Below are positions 44,910 to 53,784 of a DNA stretch of 64,000 nt, in pieces (within the stretch, counting starts at the first letter, position 1; each line of letters begins with the position of its first letter). The notes under the pieces are model-generated. The model made no database searches, was not told where the DNA came from, and worked only from the letters and a program-made list of their open reading frames with translations. The translations under genes were made by a program, and so were the position numbers. The DNA comes from Flavobacterium hercynium (lineage in GTDB: Bacteria > Bacteroidota > Bacteroidia > Flavobacteriales > Flavobacteriaceae), in assembly GCF_002217285.1 (NCBI RefSeq), contig NZ_MUGW01000002.1, forward strand, positions 62,001-126,000. The letters run 5' to 3'.

Positions 44910-46301
44910 ATGAAAAATATATATATCCTTATAGCAGCATTAGTTAGTACGTTTGCTGCAAATGCACAAATTAGTTTTGGACACATTCAGAATCAAATTC
45001 CAAGAAGTCAAAAAGGAATCAATCAATTCGATGTAAAAAAAGATTCTGTAGAATTTAAAGGAGTAAGTGTAGATATGGGAGCGGCTTTCGCTTTACAATT
45101 TCAAGCTGTAAACTCATTCAACGATCAAAAAAACCTTGCAACAGCACCAGGTTACAGATTAAATAATTTAGAGAATAACTTTAATTTACCAAATGCCAAC
45201 TTTACAATAGGCGCACAATTATTTGACGGTGTTCGTGTAAACTTAGATGTTTACCTGGCTTCAAGACACCATAACGAAACTTGGGTAAAAGGCGGGTATT
45301 TGCAAATTGACAAGTTAGACTTCATCAAAAAAGATTTCCTTGCCGAATTTATGCAATACACTACGATTAAAATTGGTCAAATGGAGAACAACTATGGTGA
45401 TGCACACTTTAGAAGATCTGACAACGGAAATGCTTTTGCTAATCCTTTCGTAGGAAACAATATTATGGATGCCTTTATTACTGAAATGGGTGCGGAAGTG
45501 TACTATAACAGAGATGGATTTGTTAGTATGCTTGGGGTTACCAACTCTAAACTAAATCAAAGTGTTGCTGAAATCGTTCCTTCACCAACTACACCAGCGG
45601 CACCTGATCAAAATACAACAGTGAGTCCGTCAATATTAGCAAAATTGGGTTATGACAAACAAATTAATGATGATTTGAGAATTAGATTAACAGGATCATT
45701 ATATCATACTGCAAATTCTAGTGGAAATTTATATTCTTCTGACAGAGCCGGAAGCCGTTTTTACGGTGTGATGACGCACGATGCTTACAACGTTATTGAT
45801 CCGGTTACCGGAACTACAACAACTGCCGTAGCAAACAATTTTGACGCAGCTGCCAATAAAGATACCGGAAGATTTAATCCCGGATACGGAAACTGGGCTA
45901 CATCATACATGATCAATCCATTCGTAAAATACAAAGGTCTTGAGTTTTTTGGAACTATCGAATTAACTTCTGGAGGTGACCGCAAAGGAACTGATGATAC
46001 TCGTAAAGTAAATCAGTATGTTGGAGATATCGTGTATCGTTTTGGAGAAGGTGAAAGATTTTATGTAGGTGGAAAATACAATTTAGTTGATGGAAAACTT
46101 TCAAATGCAAGTGCTCAGAATATCCAAATAAACAGATTCGAAGCAGCAGCAGGTTGGTTTATGACTAAAAATGTTCTGGCAAAACTAGAATATGTAGATC
46201 AAACTTATAAAAACTTCTCTCAATTCAACGGAGCTACACCAAACGATTTTTACGGTGGTAACTTCAAAGGTCTAATGTTCGAAGCAGTAATCTCATTCTA
46301 A
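44910..46301 (+). CDS. Porin-like outer-membrane protein associated with YceI genes
   Basis: 463 residues. Signal peptide (NIYILIAALVSTFAANAQ). The mature protein is dominated by amphipathic strands with aromatic girdles and ends in a C-terminal Phe (GLMFEAVISF), consistent with an outer-membrane barrel. Segments such as GVRVNLDVYLASRHHNETWVKGGY and KIGQMENNYGDAHFRRSDNG are typical of Bacteroidetes porin-like proteins of unknown substrate. It lies between two YceI genes with 8-bp and 5-bp gaps, so a shared role in lipid or electron-carrier handling is possible. Confidence 0.75.
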   Translation: MKNIYILIAALVSTFAANAQISFGHIQNQIPRSQKGINQFDVKKDSVEFKGVSVDMGAAFALQFQAVNSFNDQKNLATAPGYRLNNLENNFNLPNANFTIGAQLFDGVRVNLDVYLASRHHNETWVKGGYLQIDKLDFIKKDFLAEFMQYTTIKIGQMENNYGDAHFRRSDNGNAFANPFVGNNIMDAFITEMGAEVYYNRDGFVSMLGVTNSKLNQSVAEIVPSPTTPAAPDQNTTVSPSILAKLGYDKQINDDLRIRLTGSLYHTANSSGNLYSSDRAGSRFYGVMTHDAYNVIDPVTGTTTTAVANNFDAAANKDTGRFNPGYGNWATSYMINPFVKYKGLEFFGTIELTSGGDRKGTDDTRKVNQYVGDIVYRFGEGERFYVGGKYNLVDGKLSNASAQNIQINRFEAAAGWFMTKNVLAKLEYVDQTYKNFSQFNGATPNDFYGGNFKGLMFEAVISF

Positions 46302-46306
46302 CAGAC

Positions 46307-46942
46307 ATGTTAAGTAGATTTCAAATATTAATTATGGGTTTAGCCACTTTCTTCACGTTAGGAAGTGCTAAACCTAATTTTGTAGACGATCCTGTCTTGC
46401 TAATTAGTAAAATTAAAATTGAAATTACAGGATTATCTACGGTTGGAAAATACAATTGTTCCACCACATTTAATAAAAAAGACACCATTTGTTTAAACTC
46501 ATCCAAAAACGATAGTTTTGATACAGAGATTAACATGTCTAAATTTGATTGTGGAAACAAAATAATGACTAAAGATTTACAGGGAACTGTTAAGGTAAAA
46601 CAATTTCCAAACAGTACTGTTTCTCTTTCTGACATAAAACCTTGCGGTAAAAATTACAAATGCAACCTTACCTTTATTGTAACCAATAAAACGCTTAAGT
46701 ATAAAGATTTCATGTTATACAATGCCGATGATAGAATTCACGGATCATTGAATCTGAATTTCTCTGATATTGAGTTAAAAGCGCCGGTAAAAATGGCCGG
46801 ACTGATTAAAGTAAAAGATGCTATTGTCGTTAATTTTACCCTATACAAAGAGCCAACAGTACTAAAAACAGGCACAACACAAAAATCAGTTACCACGCTA
46901 TTTAAAACTGTGAGCGCTCCAAGTTTATCTATTAAAAATTAA
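46307..46942 (+). CDS. YceI-like periplasmic protein (copy 3, divergent)
   Basis: 211 residues, 5 bp after the porin-like gene. Signal peptide (FQILIMGLATFFTLGSA). The strand pattern (IEITGLSTVGKYNCSTTF, YNADDRIHGSLNLNFSDIELKAPVKMAGLIKVKDAIVVNFTLY) resembles YceI, but the HDW-type motif is replaced and six cysteines occur (CSTTF, CLNSS, CGNK, CGKNYKC), suggesting disulfides. More distant than copies 1 and 2. Confidence 0.7.
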   Translation: MLSRFQILIMGLATFFTLGSAKPNFVDDPVLLISKIKIEITGLSTVGKYNCSTTFNKKDTICLNSSKNDSFDTEINMSKFDCGNKIMTKDLQGTVKVKQFPNSTVSLSDIKPCGKNYKCNLTFIVTNKTLKYKDFMLYNADDRIHGSLNLNFSDIELKAPVKMAGLIKVKDAIVVNFTLYKEPTVLKTGTTQKSVTTLFKTVSAPSLSIKN

Positions 46943-47125
46943 AAAAAGTTCTTTACATACATTTTTTGCATTAAACTGTTAAAACTAAAAAATTTGGCAC
47001 AAGTATTGTTTTTCTATGAGAAGAAAAATAATATTACAGAACGCGCACTAATTTTTAAAATTTGTAATTTTATTTTCAGCTTTATAACCTTTATATTTTT
47101 ATAACCTTTTAAAAATTAACTAATC

Positions 47126-47524
47126 ATGAAAAAACAGATTTTAAGTTTAGCCGCTATTGCTTTATTAGCATTTGCTGTTCAGTCTTGCGAAAAGAAAGAA
47201 CCGAAACAAGGAGAAGAAGAATTAACACTTGGAAACAAAGTTGATACTTTAACTACCGACATCGAACAAGTTAAAGATAGTGCAGTAATAAAAGCAGAAA
47301 CTGCTGCTGCTAAAGCTAAAGAAGCTTCGGAAAATGCATTACAGGAAGCAAAAGATGCTACTAAAAAAACAGTTAACGAAGTAGAAACTGCCGCTAAAAA
47401 AACAGCTACAGATGTAAAAGACGCTACAAAAAAAGGAGCTGAAAAAGTAGAAAATGCTGCGAAAGCGGCAAAAGACGGAACGGTTAAAACTGCCAAAGAA
47501 GTCAATGATGCTTTGAAAAAATAA
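47126..47524 (+). CDS. Ala/Lys-rich lipoprotein with LEA-like helical repeats
   Basis: 132 residues. Lipobox LLAFAVQSC gives a lipid-modified Cys at ~21. The rest is a continuous amphipathic helix built on 11-residue-like units (AAAKAKEASENALQEAKDATKKTVNEVETAAKKTATDVKDATKKGAEKVENAAKAAKDG), as in late-embryogenesis-abundant or apolipoprotein-like proteins. Likely a periplasmic structural or stress protein. Own transcript with a terminator directly downstream. Confidence 0.8.
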   Translation: MKKQILSLAAIALLAFAVQSCEKKEPKQGEEELTLGNKVDTLTTDIEQVKDSAVIKAETAAAKAKEASENALQEAKDATKKTVNEVETAAKKTATDVKDATKKGAEKVENAAKAAKDGTVKTAKEVNDALKK

Positions 47525-47548
47525 TTCATCTATAATTAATTAATTCAG

Positions 47549-47580
47549 AACCATTCGTTATTGCGAATGGTTTTTTTTAT
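47549..47580 (+). terminator. Intrinsic terminator after the lipoprotein gene
   Basis: AACCATTCG and CGAATGGTT (stem, 6-nt loop) followed by an eight-T run at 47571-47578. Confidence 0.92.
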
Positions 47581-47637
47581 GCAAAAAAGCGAGCCGTTAT
47601 TTTTTGTATTTTTGCGTTTCATTTTAAGATTTACAAC

Positions 47638-48279
47638 ATGCATTTTATTTCACAAGACCTGGAAGATTATATCGAACAACATTCTGAAAACGAACCGGAA
47701 TTATTGGCTCGTTTAAACAAAGAAACGTACCAGAAAATACTTTTACCAAGAATGTTAAGCGGACATTTTCAGGGGCGTGTATTAAGTATGTTGTCTAAAC
47801 TTATTCGTCCTGTAAACATCCTCGAAATAGGAACTTATACAGGTTATGCTGCTTTGTGTTTGTGCGAAGGCATGCAGGAAAACGGACAATTGCATACCAT
47901 AGATATAAAAGAAGAATTAATAGATTTTCAAAGAAAATACTTCGATGCATCTGCATGGGGACCACAAATTTTTCAGCATTTAGGCGAAGCGGTTACAATC
48001 ATCCCTTCTTTAGATGTTAAGTTTGATTTGGTTTTTATCGATGCAGACAAAGAAAATTACCTGAACTACTGGGAAATGATCGTTCCCAAAATGAATAAAG
48101 GAGGTATTATTTTATCTGATAATGTTTTATGGAGCGGTAAAATCCTGGAACCGGTTCACCCAAATGATGTGAGTACAAAAGTACTTTTAGAATACAATTT
48201 ACTTTTAAAAAATGATCCTAGAGTCGAAACTGTTTTACTGCCTATTCGTGATGGTTTAACTGTTAGCAGGGTTTTGTAA
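47638..48279 (+). CDS. Class I SAM-dependent O-methyltransferase
   Basis: 213 residues of the COMT-like (methyltransferase 3) family. SAM-binding loop NILEIGTYTGYAALCLCEGM, acidic residue in LHTIDIKEE, and metal-binding region KFDLVFIDADKENYLNYWE...GGIILSDNVLWSGKI. Such enzymes methylate catechol-type hydroxyls with Mg; the substrate is unknown. TATTTTTG at 47607-47614 is a possible -7 box. Confidence 0.92.
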   Translation: MHFISQDLEDYIEQHSENEPELLARLNKETYQKILLPRMLSGHFQGRVLSMLSKLIRPVNILEIGTYTGYAALCLCEGMQENGQLHTIDIKEELIDFQRKYFDASAWGPQIFQHLGEAVTIIPSLDVKFDLVFIDADKENYLNYWEMIVPKMNKGGIILSDNVLWSGKILEPVHPNDVSTKVLLEYNLLLKNDPRVETVLLPIRDGLTVSRVL

Positions 48280-48301
48280 ATTTCAATTAAACTAAACATA
48301 A

Positions 48302-48353
48302 AAAAAACATGCAAACAATTACTATTACTAGTAAAACTGTTTGCATGTTTTTT
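48302..48353. terminator. Intrinsic terminator after the O-methyltransferase gene
   Basis: AAAAAACATGCAAACA and TGTTTGCATGTTTTTT form a 16-bp stem with a 20-nt loop that itself has weak pairing (ACTA...TAGT). Confidence 0.88.
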
Positions 48354-48402
48354 ATATTGAATATATAAATAAACCTTTTATTTATTTTGAAAACTGATAC
48401 CC

Positions 48403-48480
48403 TAGCCCAGATGGAAACGGCATCCTTTTTCTCGCTTCTTTAGCGAGGAAAAGATATAGTGGACAGCTGGATCAGCTCCT
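48403..48480 (+). repeat. Interspersed hairpin repeat, copy 1
   Basis: The sequence from TAGCCCAGATGGAAACGG through ATCCTTTTT, a stem CTTTTTCTCGC/GCGAGGAAAAG, and AAGATATAGTGGACAGC matches the reverse complement of 55506-55595. The flanks are conserved while the inner stem changes in both arms, so pairing is kept. This is a known-looking Bacteroidetes intergenic repeat; it lies at the 3' end of the PAP2 gene. Confidence 0.8.
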
Positions 48481-48482
48481 AA

Positions 48483-49046
48483 TTAACCCGGAAAATATTG
48501 CGGCTTCAGCTTTCTGTATACTAAATACAGAAGTGACCCAAAAAGAGCTCCAAAGAAGTATCCTGTCAGGATATCACCAGGATAATGCAATCCTAAGTAT
48601 ATTCGGCTATAAGCAAAAATTAAAGGCCATAAGAATAAGAATCCTAAATATTTAAAATGGCGTCTTAAAATCAAAAATAAGAAAGTCGCAACCGCCATTG
48701 TATTCGCTGCGTGACCAGAGAAAAAACTATAGGAACTTCGAACCTGAACAAGGCGAATAATCGATTTTATATCAGGACTGTTACATGGTCGTAAACGTGC
48801 AAAAGTATGTTTAAAAAGATTCGTTGTCTGATCTGTAAATGCAATCAAAACAGCAACAAAAAGAATTATATATAACAATTGCTTACCACCTATCTTTCTA
48901 TAAATAAGATAAAACAAGAGCAGAAAAAAGGGTGTCCAGTAAAACTGATTGGTAATAAACAACCAAAACGGATCGTATTTTTCAGACCCCAAACCATTAA
49001 GATAAACAAGCAGATTGCTATCTAGTTCTTTTATTTTTTCAATCAT
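48483..49046 (-). CDS. PAP2-family membrane phosphatase
   Basis: 187 residues with 4-5 TM helices. The three-part phosphatase signature is present: KHTFARLRP, YSFFSGHAANTMA (SGH) and YSRIYLGLHYPGDILTG (SRxxxxxHxxxD). Likely dephosphorylates a lipid such as undecaprenyl diphosphate or phosphatidate on the periplasmic face. Starts 1 bp after the tatA stop codon, so probably cotranscribed. Confidence 0.93.
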   Translation of the reverse strand: MIEKIKELDSNLLVYLNGLGSEKYDPFWLFITNQFYWTPFFLLLFYLIYRKIGGKQLLYIILFVAVLIAFTDQTTNLFKHTFARLRPCNSPDIKSIIRLVQVRSSYSFFSGHAANTMAVATFLFLILRRHFKYLGFLFLWPLIFAYSRIYLGLHYPGDILTGYFFGALFGSLLYLVYRKLKPQYFPG

Positions 49047-49047
49047 A

Positions 49048-49395
49048 TTATCTTTGGCGTTTTACTGGTCCTGAAATAGAATCTATATCTTCTTTTACTT
49101 TGTCGATTTCTGTAGCAGTATCGCCTAATAAATTAGTAGAATCACCTAACAAGTTCGATTTTGCATCGCTGATCTGAGCATTGATATTTCCTGTGATATC
49201 TGTTAAAGCTTTAGAATCTAAACCATTTGCTTCTGCACCTTTTTGAATTTCGCTTTTAATATCATTTGTCGCATTTTTAAGTTGCGCCATCGCTTTTCCC
49301 ATTGTACGAGCAATTTCAGGAACTTTATCTGAACCAAAAAGCATAAGTACTATAAACAGTATGAAAACTAATTCTCCTCCTCCTATACCAAACAT
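49048..49395 (-). CDS. tatA: Sec-independent protein translocase TatA/TatE
   Basis: 115 residues. One N-terminal TM helix (GGGELVFILFIVLMLFG), the hinge SDKVPEIARTMGKAMAQLKNATNDIKSEIQ (amphipathic helix) and a charged tail. The FG-hinge and PEIAR-x-x-GKA pattern is diagnostic for TatA. It forms the pore of the twin-arginine pathway; tatC is not in this window. TATCTTTG at 49418-49425 on the minus strand is a likely -7 box. Confidence 0.93.
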   Translation of the reverse strand: MFGIGGGELVFILFIVLMLFGSDKVPEIARTMGKAMAQLKNATNDIKSEIQKGAEANGLDSKALTDITGNINAQISDAKSNLLGDSTNLLGDTATEIDKVKEDIDSISGPVKRQR

Positions 49396-49417
49396 ATATT
49401 TTATTTTTATGTGTCCA

Positions 49418-49425
49418 CAAAGATA
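49418..49425 (-). promoter_or_regulatory. Candidate -7 box for tatA
   Basis: Minus-strand TATCTTTG fits TAnnTTTG, 22 bp upstream of the tatA ATG. Confidence 0.45.
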
Positions 49426-49467
49426 TTAATTTTTGTAGCCCCTCGTTTTAAAATTAACTTAAAAAAA

Positions 49468-49487
49468 AAGACTCTTTTCAGAGTCTT
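49468..49487. terminator. Intrinsic terminator after the M1 peptidase gene
   Basis: AAGACTC and GAGTCTT form a short stem with a 6-nt loop, flanked by an A run; on the minus strand the T run follows the stem. Confidence 0.8.
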
Positions 49488-49500
49488 CTTTGGTTTTTGC

Positions 49501-51744
49501 TTAGTCAAATTTTGACTTTGTTTCTACTTTTGGCCAGGAATTATTGGTTACATCAATGTCTGCTGTCAATAATTGCGGGTCTATTTGAATGCTTTTTATC
49601 ACTTTTGAAGTAGCATATACTTTTTTAGCGGTTTCATTACTTTTTCTCCAGATTTGCGCCGGATATTTATAATTGTCTTTCGTTCCGTCTTCATACGTAA
49701 TTTCTACAAGAATAGGCATAATCATTCCGCCTGGCTTATTAAACTCTACTTCGTAGAAATATTTAGGCGATTTAAAAGCAGCTCTTTCTTCTGCGCTAAA
49801 AGTCTGGTTTACATAATCAGCTAAAGGTTTCAAATCTTCTACTTGCAACGGCTTTTTCTTCGTTGCAGTAACTTCTGTATTGTCTCCTGAAAGTAAATAA
49901 ACGAACGGTCCTTTTTCGTATCCAAAACGTCCTTTTCTCACTTTAACATCTTTAAGATCTGCTGTTGGCGTATCAGAAACATAATATTGTTTTACGTCTT
50001 TGATACCAATATCTACGAAATCTGTTGAATAAAACCATCCTCTAAAAAACCAGTCTAAATCTACTGCCGAAGCGTCTTCCATTGTTCTAAAGAAATCTTC
50101 TGGAGTTGGATGCTTAAATTTCCATCTGTTTGCAAAGGTTTTAAAAGCATAATCAAACAATTCTCTTCCCATTACTACTTCTCTCAAAATATTAAGTCCT
50201 GTAGCCGGTTTTGCGTAAGCATTGTTTCCGAATTGGTGAATGGTTTCAGAATTAGACATAATAGGTTCTAAGAACTTTTGATCTCCACTCATGTAAGGAA
50301 CAATATTCTTTGCAGGACCACGTCTTGATGGAAAAGTAGGATCCAATTCCTGTTCTGCCAAATATTCTAAGAAAGAATTTAACCCTTCATCCATCCATGA
50401 CCATTGACGCTCATCTGAATTTACAATCATTGGAAAAAAGTTGTGCCCTACTTCATGAACTACAACACCAATCATTCCGTTTTTAACCTCTTTGCTTGTT
50501 ACACCATTTTCATCTGGGCGACCGTAATTCCAGCAAATCATTGGATATTCCATTCCCTGATCTTCTGCCGAAACAGAAACTGCTTTTGGATAAGGATAAT
50601 CAAATGTGTGCGATGAATAACTTCTTAAGGTATGCGCTACAACCATTGTTGATGTTTCTCCCCAAAGCGGATTCGCTTCTTTTGGATAAACAGACTCTGC
50701 CATAACTACTTTATTATTAAGCTTTACCGCCATTGCATCGTAAATGAATTTTCTCGAAGAGGCAATTCCAAAATCACGTACATTTTTAGCGCTAAATTTC
50801 CATGTCTTTTTCTTTTCAGAGAAACCTTTTTCTGTTTCTTCTGCTTCTGCCTGCGTTACAATCACAACCGGCTTATCAAATGATTTTTGCGCCTGCTCGT
50901 AACGTTTTACCTGCTCAGCTGTAAAAACTTCGCTTCTGTTGGTCAATTCTCCCGTTGCATTAATTACGTGATCAGCAGGAACTGTAATGTTTACATCAAA
51001 ATTTCCAAAAGGCAACGCAAATTCTCCTGTTCCCCAGAATTGCATGTTTTGCCATCCTTCTACATCATTATACACTGCCATTCTTGGATAGAACTGCGCA
51101 ATTACGTATAATTTATTTTTGTCTTTTTCAAACAATTCATAACCGGAACGGCCTCCTTCTTTTCTGTAATTGTTGATGTTGTACCACCATTTTATAGCCA
51201 ATACAATTTTAGCACCCGGTTTTAGAGGCGTATCCAGGTTGATACGCATCATGGTTTCATTAATATCGTATGACATCATGTTTCCTTTTGCGTCTTTTAC
51301 ATGCTCTATATTAAAACCGCGCTCTAAATTTTTTCTCAAGTATTTGTTTGCAAAACCTTCCAAAGGCAAAACCTGATTGATTTTTTCACCTTCTGCCAAA
51401 GAAGTTTGTGTATTCGCTCTTGCCTGATTCTGATCTAACTGAATCCATAAATACTCTAAACTATCCGGAGAGTTGTTAGAATACGTAATCGTTTCAGAAC
51501 CACTTAATTTTGAATTCTTATCATCTAATTCAATATCAATCTTATAATCTGCTTGTTGTTGGTAGTAAGCAGGACCCGGAGCTCCAGATGCTGTACGAAA
51601 CATATTAGGCGTTGCTAATAAATCATACATCTGACTAAATTTATTGGTATCATATCTACCTTGTTGTTTAGGAGCAACAGTTGTGGTTTTGTCCTGCGCC
51701 ATAAGCATAGCAGGAAAAAGTAATAATAATGAAAGTCTTTTCAT
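49501..51744 (-). CDS. M1-family zinc metallopeptidase (aminopeptidase-like)
   Basis: 747 residues with a signal peptide (LSLLLLFPAMLMAQ), so periplasmic or outer-membrane associated. The substrate-anchoring motif is AEDQGMEYPMI (in place of GAMEN), and the zinc site is VVHEVGHNFFPMIVNSDERQWSWMDEGLNSFLEYLAE (HExxHx18E). A beta-sheet C-terminal domain follows. These Bacteroidetes M1 proteins are exported and thought to trim peptides; cleavage specificity is unknown. Confidence 0.93.
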   Translation of the reverse strand: MKRLSLLLLFPAMLMAQDKTTTVAPKQQGRYDTNKFSQMYDLLATPNMFRTASGAPGPAYYQQQADYKIDIELDDKNSKLSGSETITYSNNSPDSLEYLWIQLDQNQARANTQTSLAEGEKINQVLPLEGFANKYLRKNLERGFNIEHVKDAKGNMMSYDINETMMRINLDTPLKPGAKIVLAIKWWYNINNYRKEGGRSGYELFEKDKNKLYVIAQFYPRMAVYNDVEGWQNMQFWGTGEFALPFGNFDVNITVPADHVINATGELTNRSEVFTAEQVKRYEQAQKSFDKPVVIVTQAEAEETEKGFSEKKKTWKFSAKNVRDFGIASSRKFIYDAMAVKLNNKVVMAESVYPKEANPLWGETSTMVVAHTLRSYSSHTFDYPYPKAVSVSAEDQGMEYPMICWNYGRPDENGVTSKEVKNGMIGVVVHEVGHNFFPMIVNSDERQWSWMDEGLNSFLEYLAEQELDPTFPSRRGPAKNIVPYMSGDQKFLEPIMSNSETIHQFGNNAYAKPATGLNILREVVMGRELFDYAFKTFANRWKFKHPTPEDFFRTMEDASAVDLDWFFRGWFYSTDFVDIGIKDVKQYYVSDTPTADLKDVKVRKGRFGYEKGPFVYLLSGDNTEVTATKKKPLQVEDLKPLADYVNQTFSAEERAAFKSPKYFYEVEFNKPGGMIMPILVEITYEDGTKDNYKYPAQIWRKSNETAKKVYATSKVIKSIQIDPQLLTADIDVTNNSWPKVETKSKFD

Positions 51745-51810
51745 AAATTTCTTATGGTATTTTTATCAGAGCGTGAAAATAACAATTAAAAAAGTAATTC
51801 TTTAACTCCT

Positions 51811-52317
51811 CTAATATTTTAACACTTCTTTCCTGGAAGAAACAGTAAAGAGCACACTCCTTTTAGTATCGAATGCAGAAACGTGTGTAATATTTTGCTG
51901 ATCGGGATTCCAATCTACCAAAATAGTATTCGAAATCTCGATCGTATTGAATTTACTAATATCCTTTATTCTGGAGTAGCACACTAAGACATCGCCATTT
52001 TCAACCTCTTTGGATAAAAACGTAATAGGCTTAGACTGACCATTTATTTTGATACGAAAATTTTCTGCCAGATATTTTTTCAAAAGTTCTTCATCGGCCG
52101 GCGTTTCTTTGTCCGTGCCAACAAACGTTTTTTTATGGTACTGCTTTTCTAATCCGTTATTCAAATCATCCAGAAAAATACGTGACGTAATCTGAATCAT
52201 TTTTTTTTCGGCAGCATAATTCACCTGATAAACACCAACATAAAATTTATGAAATCCAAAAGAAGTAAGAAAGAAAAATAATATTCCGGCAAGAGAATAA
52301 ACTATTCTGTTTCTCAT
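51811..52317 (-). CDS. DUF6702-like exported protein
   Basis: 168 residues. Signal-anchor or signal peptide (YSLAGILFFFLTSFGFHKFYVG), then a compact domain with YQVNYAAEKKMIQITSRIFLDDLNNGLE and VLVCYSRIKDISKFNTIEISNTILVDWNPDQQNI. I take it as the DUF6702 type that often follows M1 peptidases in flavobacteria. It overlaps the upstream gene by 1 bp, making an operon of four to five genes. Confidence 0.7.
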   Translation of the reverse strand: MRNRIVYSLAGILFFFLTSFGFHKFYVGVYQVNYAAEKKMIQITSRIFLDDLNNGLEKQYHKKTFVGTDKETPADEELLKKYLAENFRIKINGQSKPITFLSKEVENGDVLVCYSRIKDISKFNTIEISNTILVDWNPDQQNITHVSAFDTKRSVLFTVSSRKEVLKY

Positions 52318-53069
52318 TATTTATCGTTCTTAATATTTTTAAATTCTTTATTCTTATTAACCATAAAATCAATTAATTCAAATTTTTCTTCTGGTTTCAA
52401 ATGTTTCTGAGCTTCAGCATCGTTAGAGCAAAACATTAAGAACAAATCGATTTCATCTTCCTTCAATTTCAATGTTTTAGTATAAAAATCAGGTGTGAAA
52501 TTATCTTTAGAATATTCTACAAAAGCAATATCGCTGATAACCTTATCCTCTACTTCGTGATCTTTACGAAGCATTTTTTTTACATCTTTAAAGATTCTCA
52601 CAAAATCAGTTCCGTATTTAATAGGCTGATCAGAAAGCATTACACTATTTTTTGCCATCGATTGCTGATCGTCTACAACCTGCATATCTACAAATTGTTG
52701 CGAACCTCCTTCTAATGCTTTTACTTTTAATTCCTTATGAACCAAAACCTCTTTTAATTCTACATTCACTAAATCCAAATGCACCGAAAAAAGTCTCTGA
52801 GCACAATCTTTTTCTGTAAGGACTATTTTTTTAGGCTGAAATTCAGGTCCTGTAAACACTAAAGTATCTTTTGGTCTCGCCAAAATATCAAACAATCCGT
52901 TTAGACCGATAAATGTTCTTGTATTGGCGTTTATATTCATCACATAACCACTTTCTATCGTAAGGGATTTGTTGGTGACTTCTCCATGCAATGGCTTTCT
53001 TATAGTACTTTGAGCAAATGCAATTTGACAAAATACACAGGCAAAAAGTAGGCTTAAACTATTTTTCAT
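52317..53069 (-). CDS. CarboxypepD-reg-like domain protein (paralog 1)
   Basis: 250 residues. Signal peptide (LSLLFACVFCQIAFAQ) followed by a CarboxypepD regulatory-like beta-sandwich (HGEVTNKSLTIESGYVMNINANTRTFIGLNGLFDILARPKDTLVFTGPEFQPKKIVL), then a helical C-terminal domain (VRIFKDVKKMLRKDHE ... LKLKEDEIDLFLMFCSNDAEAQ). Third in a row of three related genes; the N-terminal domain is the one that precedes TonB plugs in SusC proteins, here used alone. Function unknown. Confidence 0.75.
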   Translation of the reverse strand: MKNSLSLLFACVFCQIAFAQSTIRKPLHGEVTNKSLTIESGYVMNINANTRTFIGLNGLFDILARPKDTLVFTGPEFQPKKIVLTEKDCAQRLFSVHLDLVNVELKEVLVHKELKVKALEGGSQQFVDMQVVDDQQSMAKNSVMLSDQPIKYGTDFVRIFKDVKKMLRKDHEVEDKVISDIAFVEYSKDNFTPDFYTKTLKLKEDEIDLFLMFCSNDAEAQKHLKPEEKFELIDFMVNKNKEFKNIKNDK

Positions 53070-53784
53070 TTTCGATAATTTTTAGATATTTTCGGGCTAA
53101 ATCGGTTATTAAAAACATACACATTGATTTGTTCTTATTACTCAAAGATACAGCAAATTCGGCGTCTTCTATGCAATACAATTGAAATCCTTTGATATAT
53201 TCCTGCGGAATCTTCAATCTTTCGGTATAATAATTCTCATCAAAAAAGTATTCAATCTTGTTAAAAAGCGCCTCTTTTTTCTCTATTGCAACCTCCTTTT
53301 TCAGCATTGCTTTTCGTCCCGAAATAGAGTTAAGCAAAAGATCTACAGGAGTTGAACCTGCTGTAGCTTCTTTTCTTTCGGCAGCAGTATACTTTTTTTG
53401 TCCATGCGGAATAATTCCAAGATTTTCTGCATTTATATTCGCATTTTCATTAACGATCACCTCCCTAAGTTCCACCTCTTTTGCCGTCATTTTTACCTTA
53501 AGCAATTCCGAGCTTAAATCATTCGCTGTAATACGATAACGAAAGCCCTCTAAATTGACCGCCGAAAAAACCAGAACATCACCTTCTTTCGCTACAATCG
53601 AAAATACACCATTTTCATCAGAAATAGTTGTAACCTGTGTTGCATTGTTTACAACATTTACACCTTCAACCGAAGTCGATTGTTCAAATATTTGCCCCTT
53701 AATTTCTTTTGTGCTCTCTGTTTGTCCAAATGAAATCTGGATTACGAACAATAATAACAGGGCTACTATTTTATTTGTTTTCAA
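53059..53784 (-). CDS. CarboxypepD-reg-like domain protein (paralog 2)
   Basis: About 241 residues. No ATG is suitable; two TTG codons (53790, 53784) precede the signal peptide KTNKIVALLLLFVIQISFGQ and I take the nearer. The N-terminal beta-sandwich is GQIFEQSTSVEGVNVVNNATQVTTISDENGVFSIVAKEGDVLVFSAVNLEG, and the C-terminal helices run ...FNKIEYFFDENYYTERLKIPQEYIKGFQLYCIEDAEFAVSL. Closely similar to paralog 3 (AANLGIVPAGQRTYTPAERK versus ENLGIIPHGQKKYTAAERK). Overlaps both neighbours, so one operon. Confidence 0.75.
   Translation of the reverse strand: MKTNKIVALLLLFVIQISFGQTESTKEIKGQIFEQSTSVEGVNVVNNATQVTTISDENGVFSIVAKEGDVLVFSAVNLEGFRYRITANDLSSELLKVKMTAKEVELREVIVNENANINAENLGIIPHGQKKYTAAERKEATAGSTPVDLLLNSISGRKAMLKKEVAIEKKEALFNKIEYFFDENYYTERLKIPQEYIKGFQLYCIEDAEFAVSLSNKNKSMCMFLITDLARKYLKIIENEK

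Noticed and set aside
47179..47529. Minus-strand frame opposite the lipoprotein gene
   Set aside because: It results from the Ala/Lys repeat codons of the real gene on the plus strand; composition is mirror-like and no signal or motif exists.
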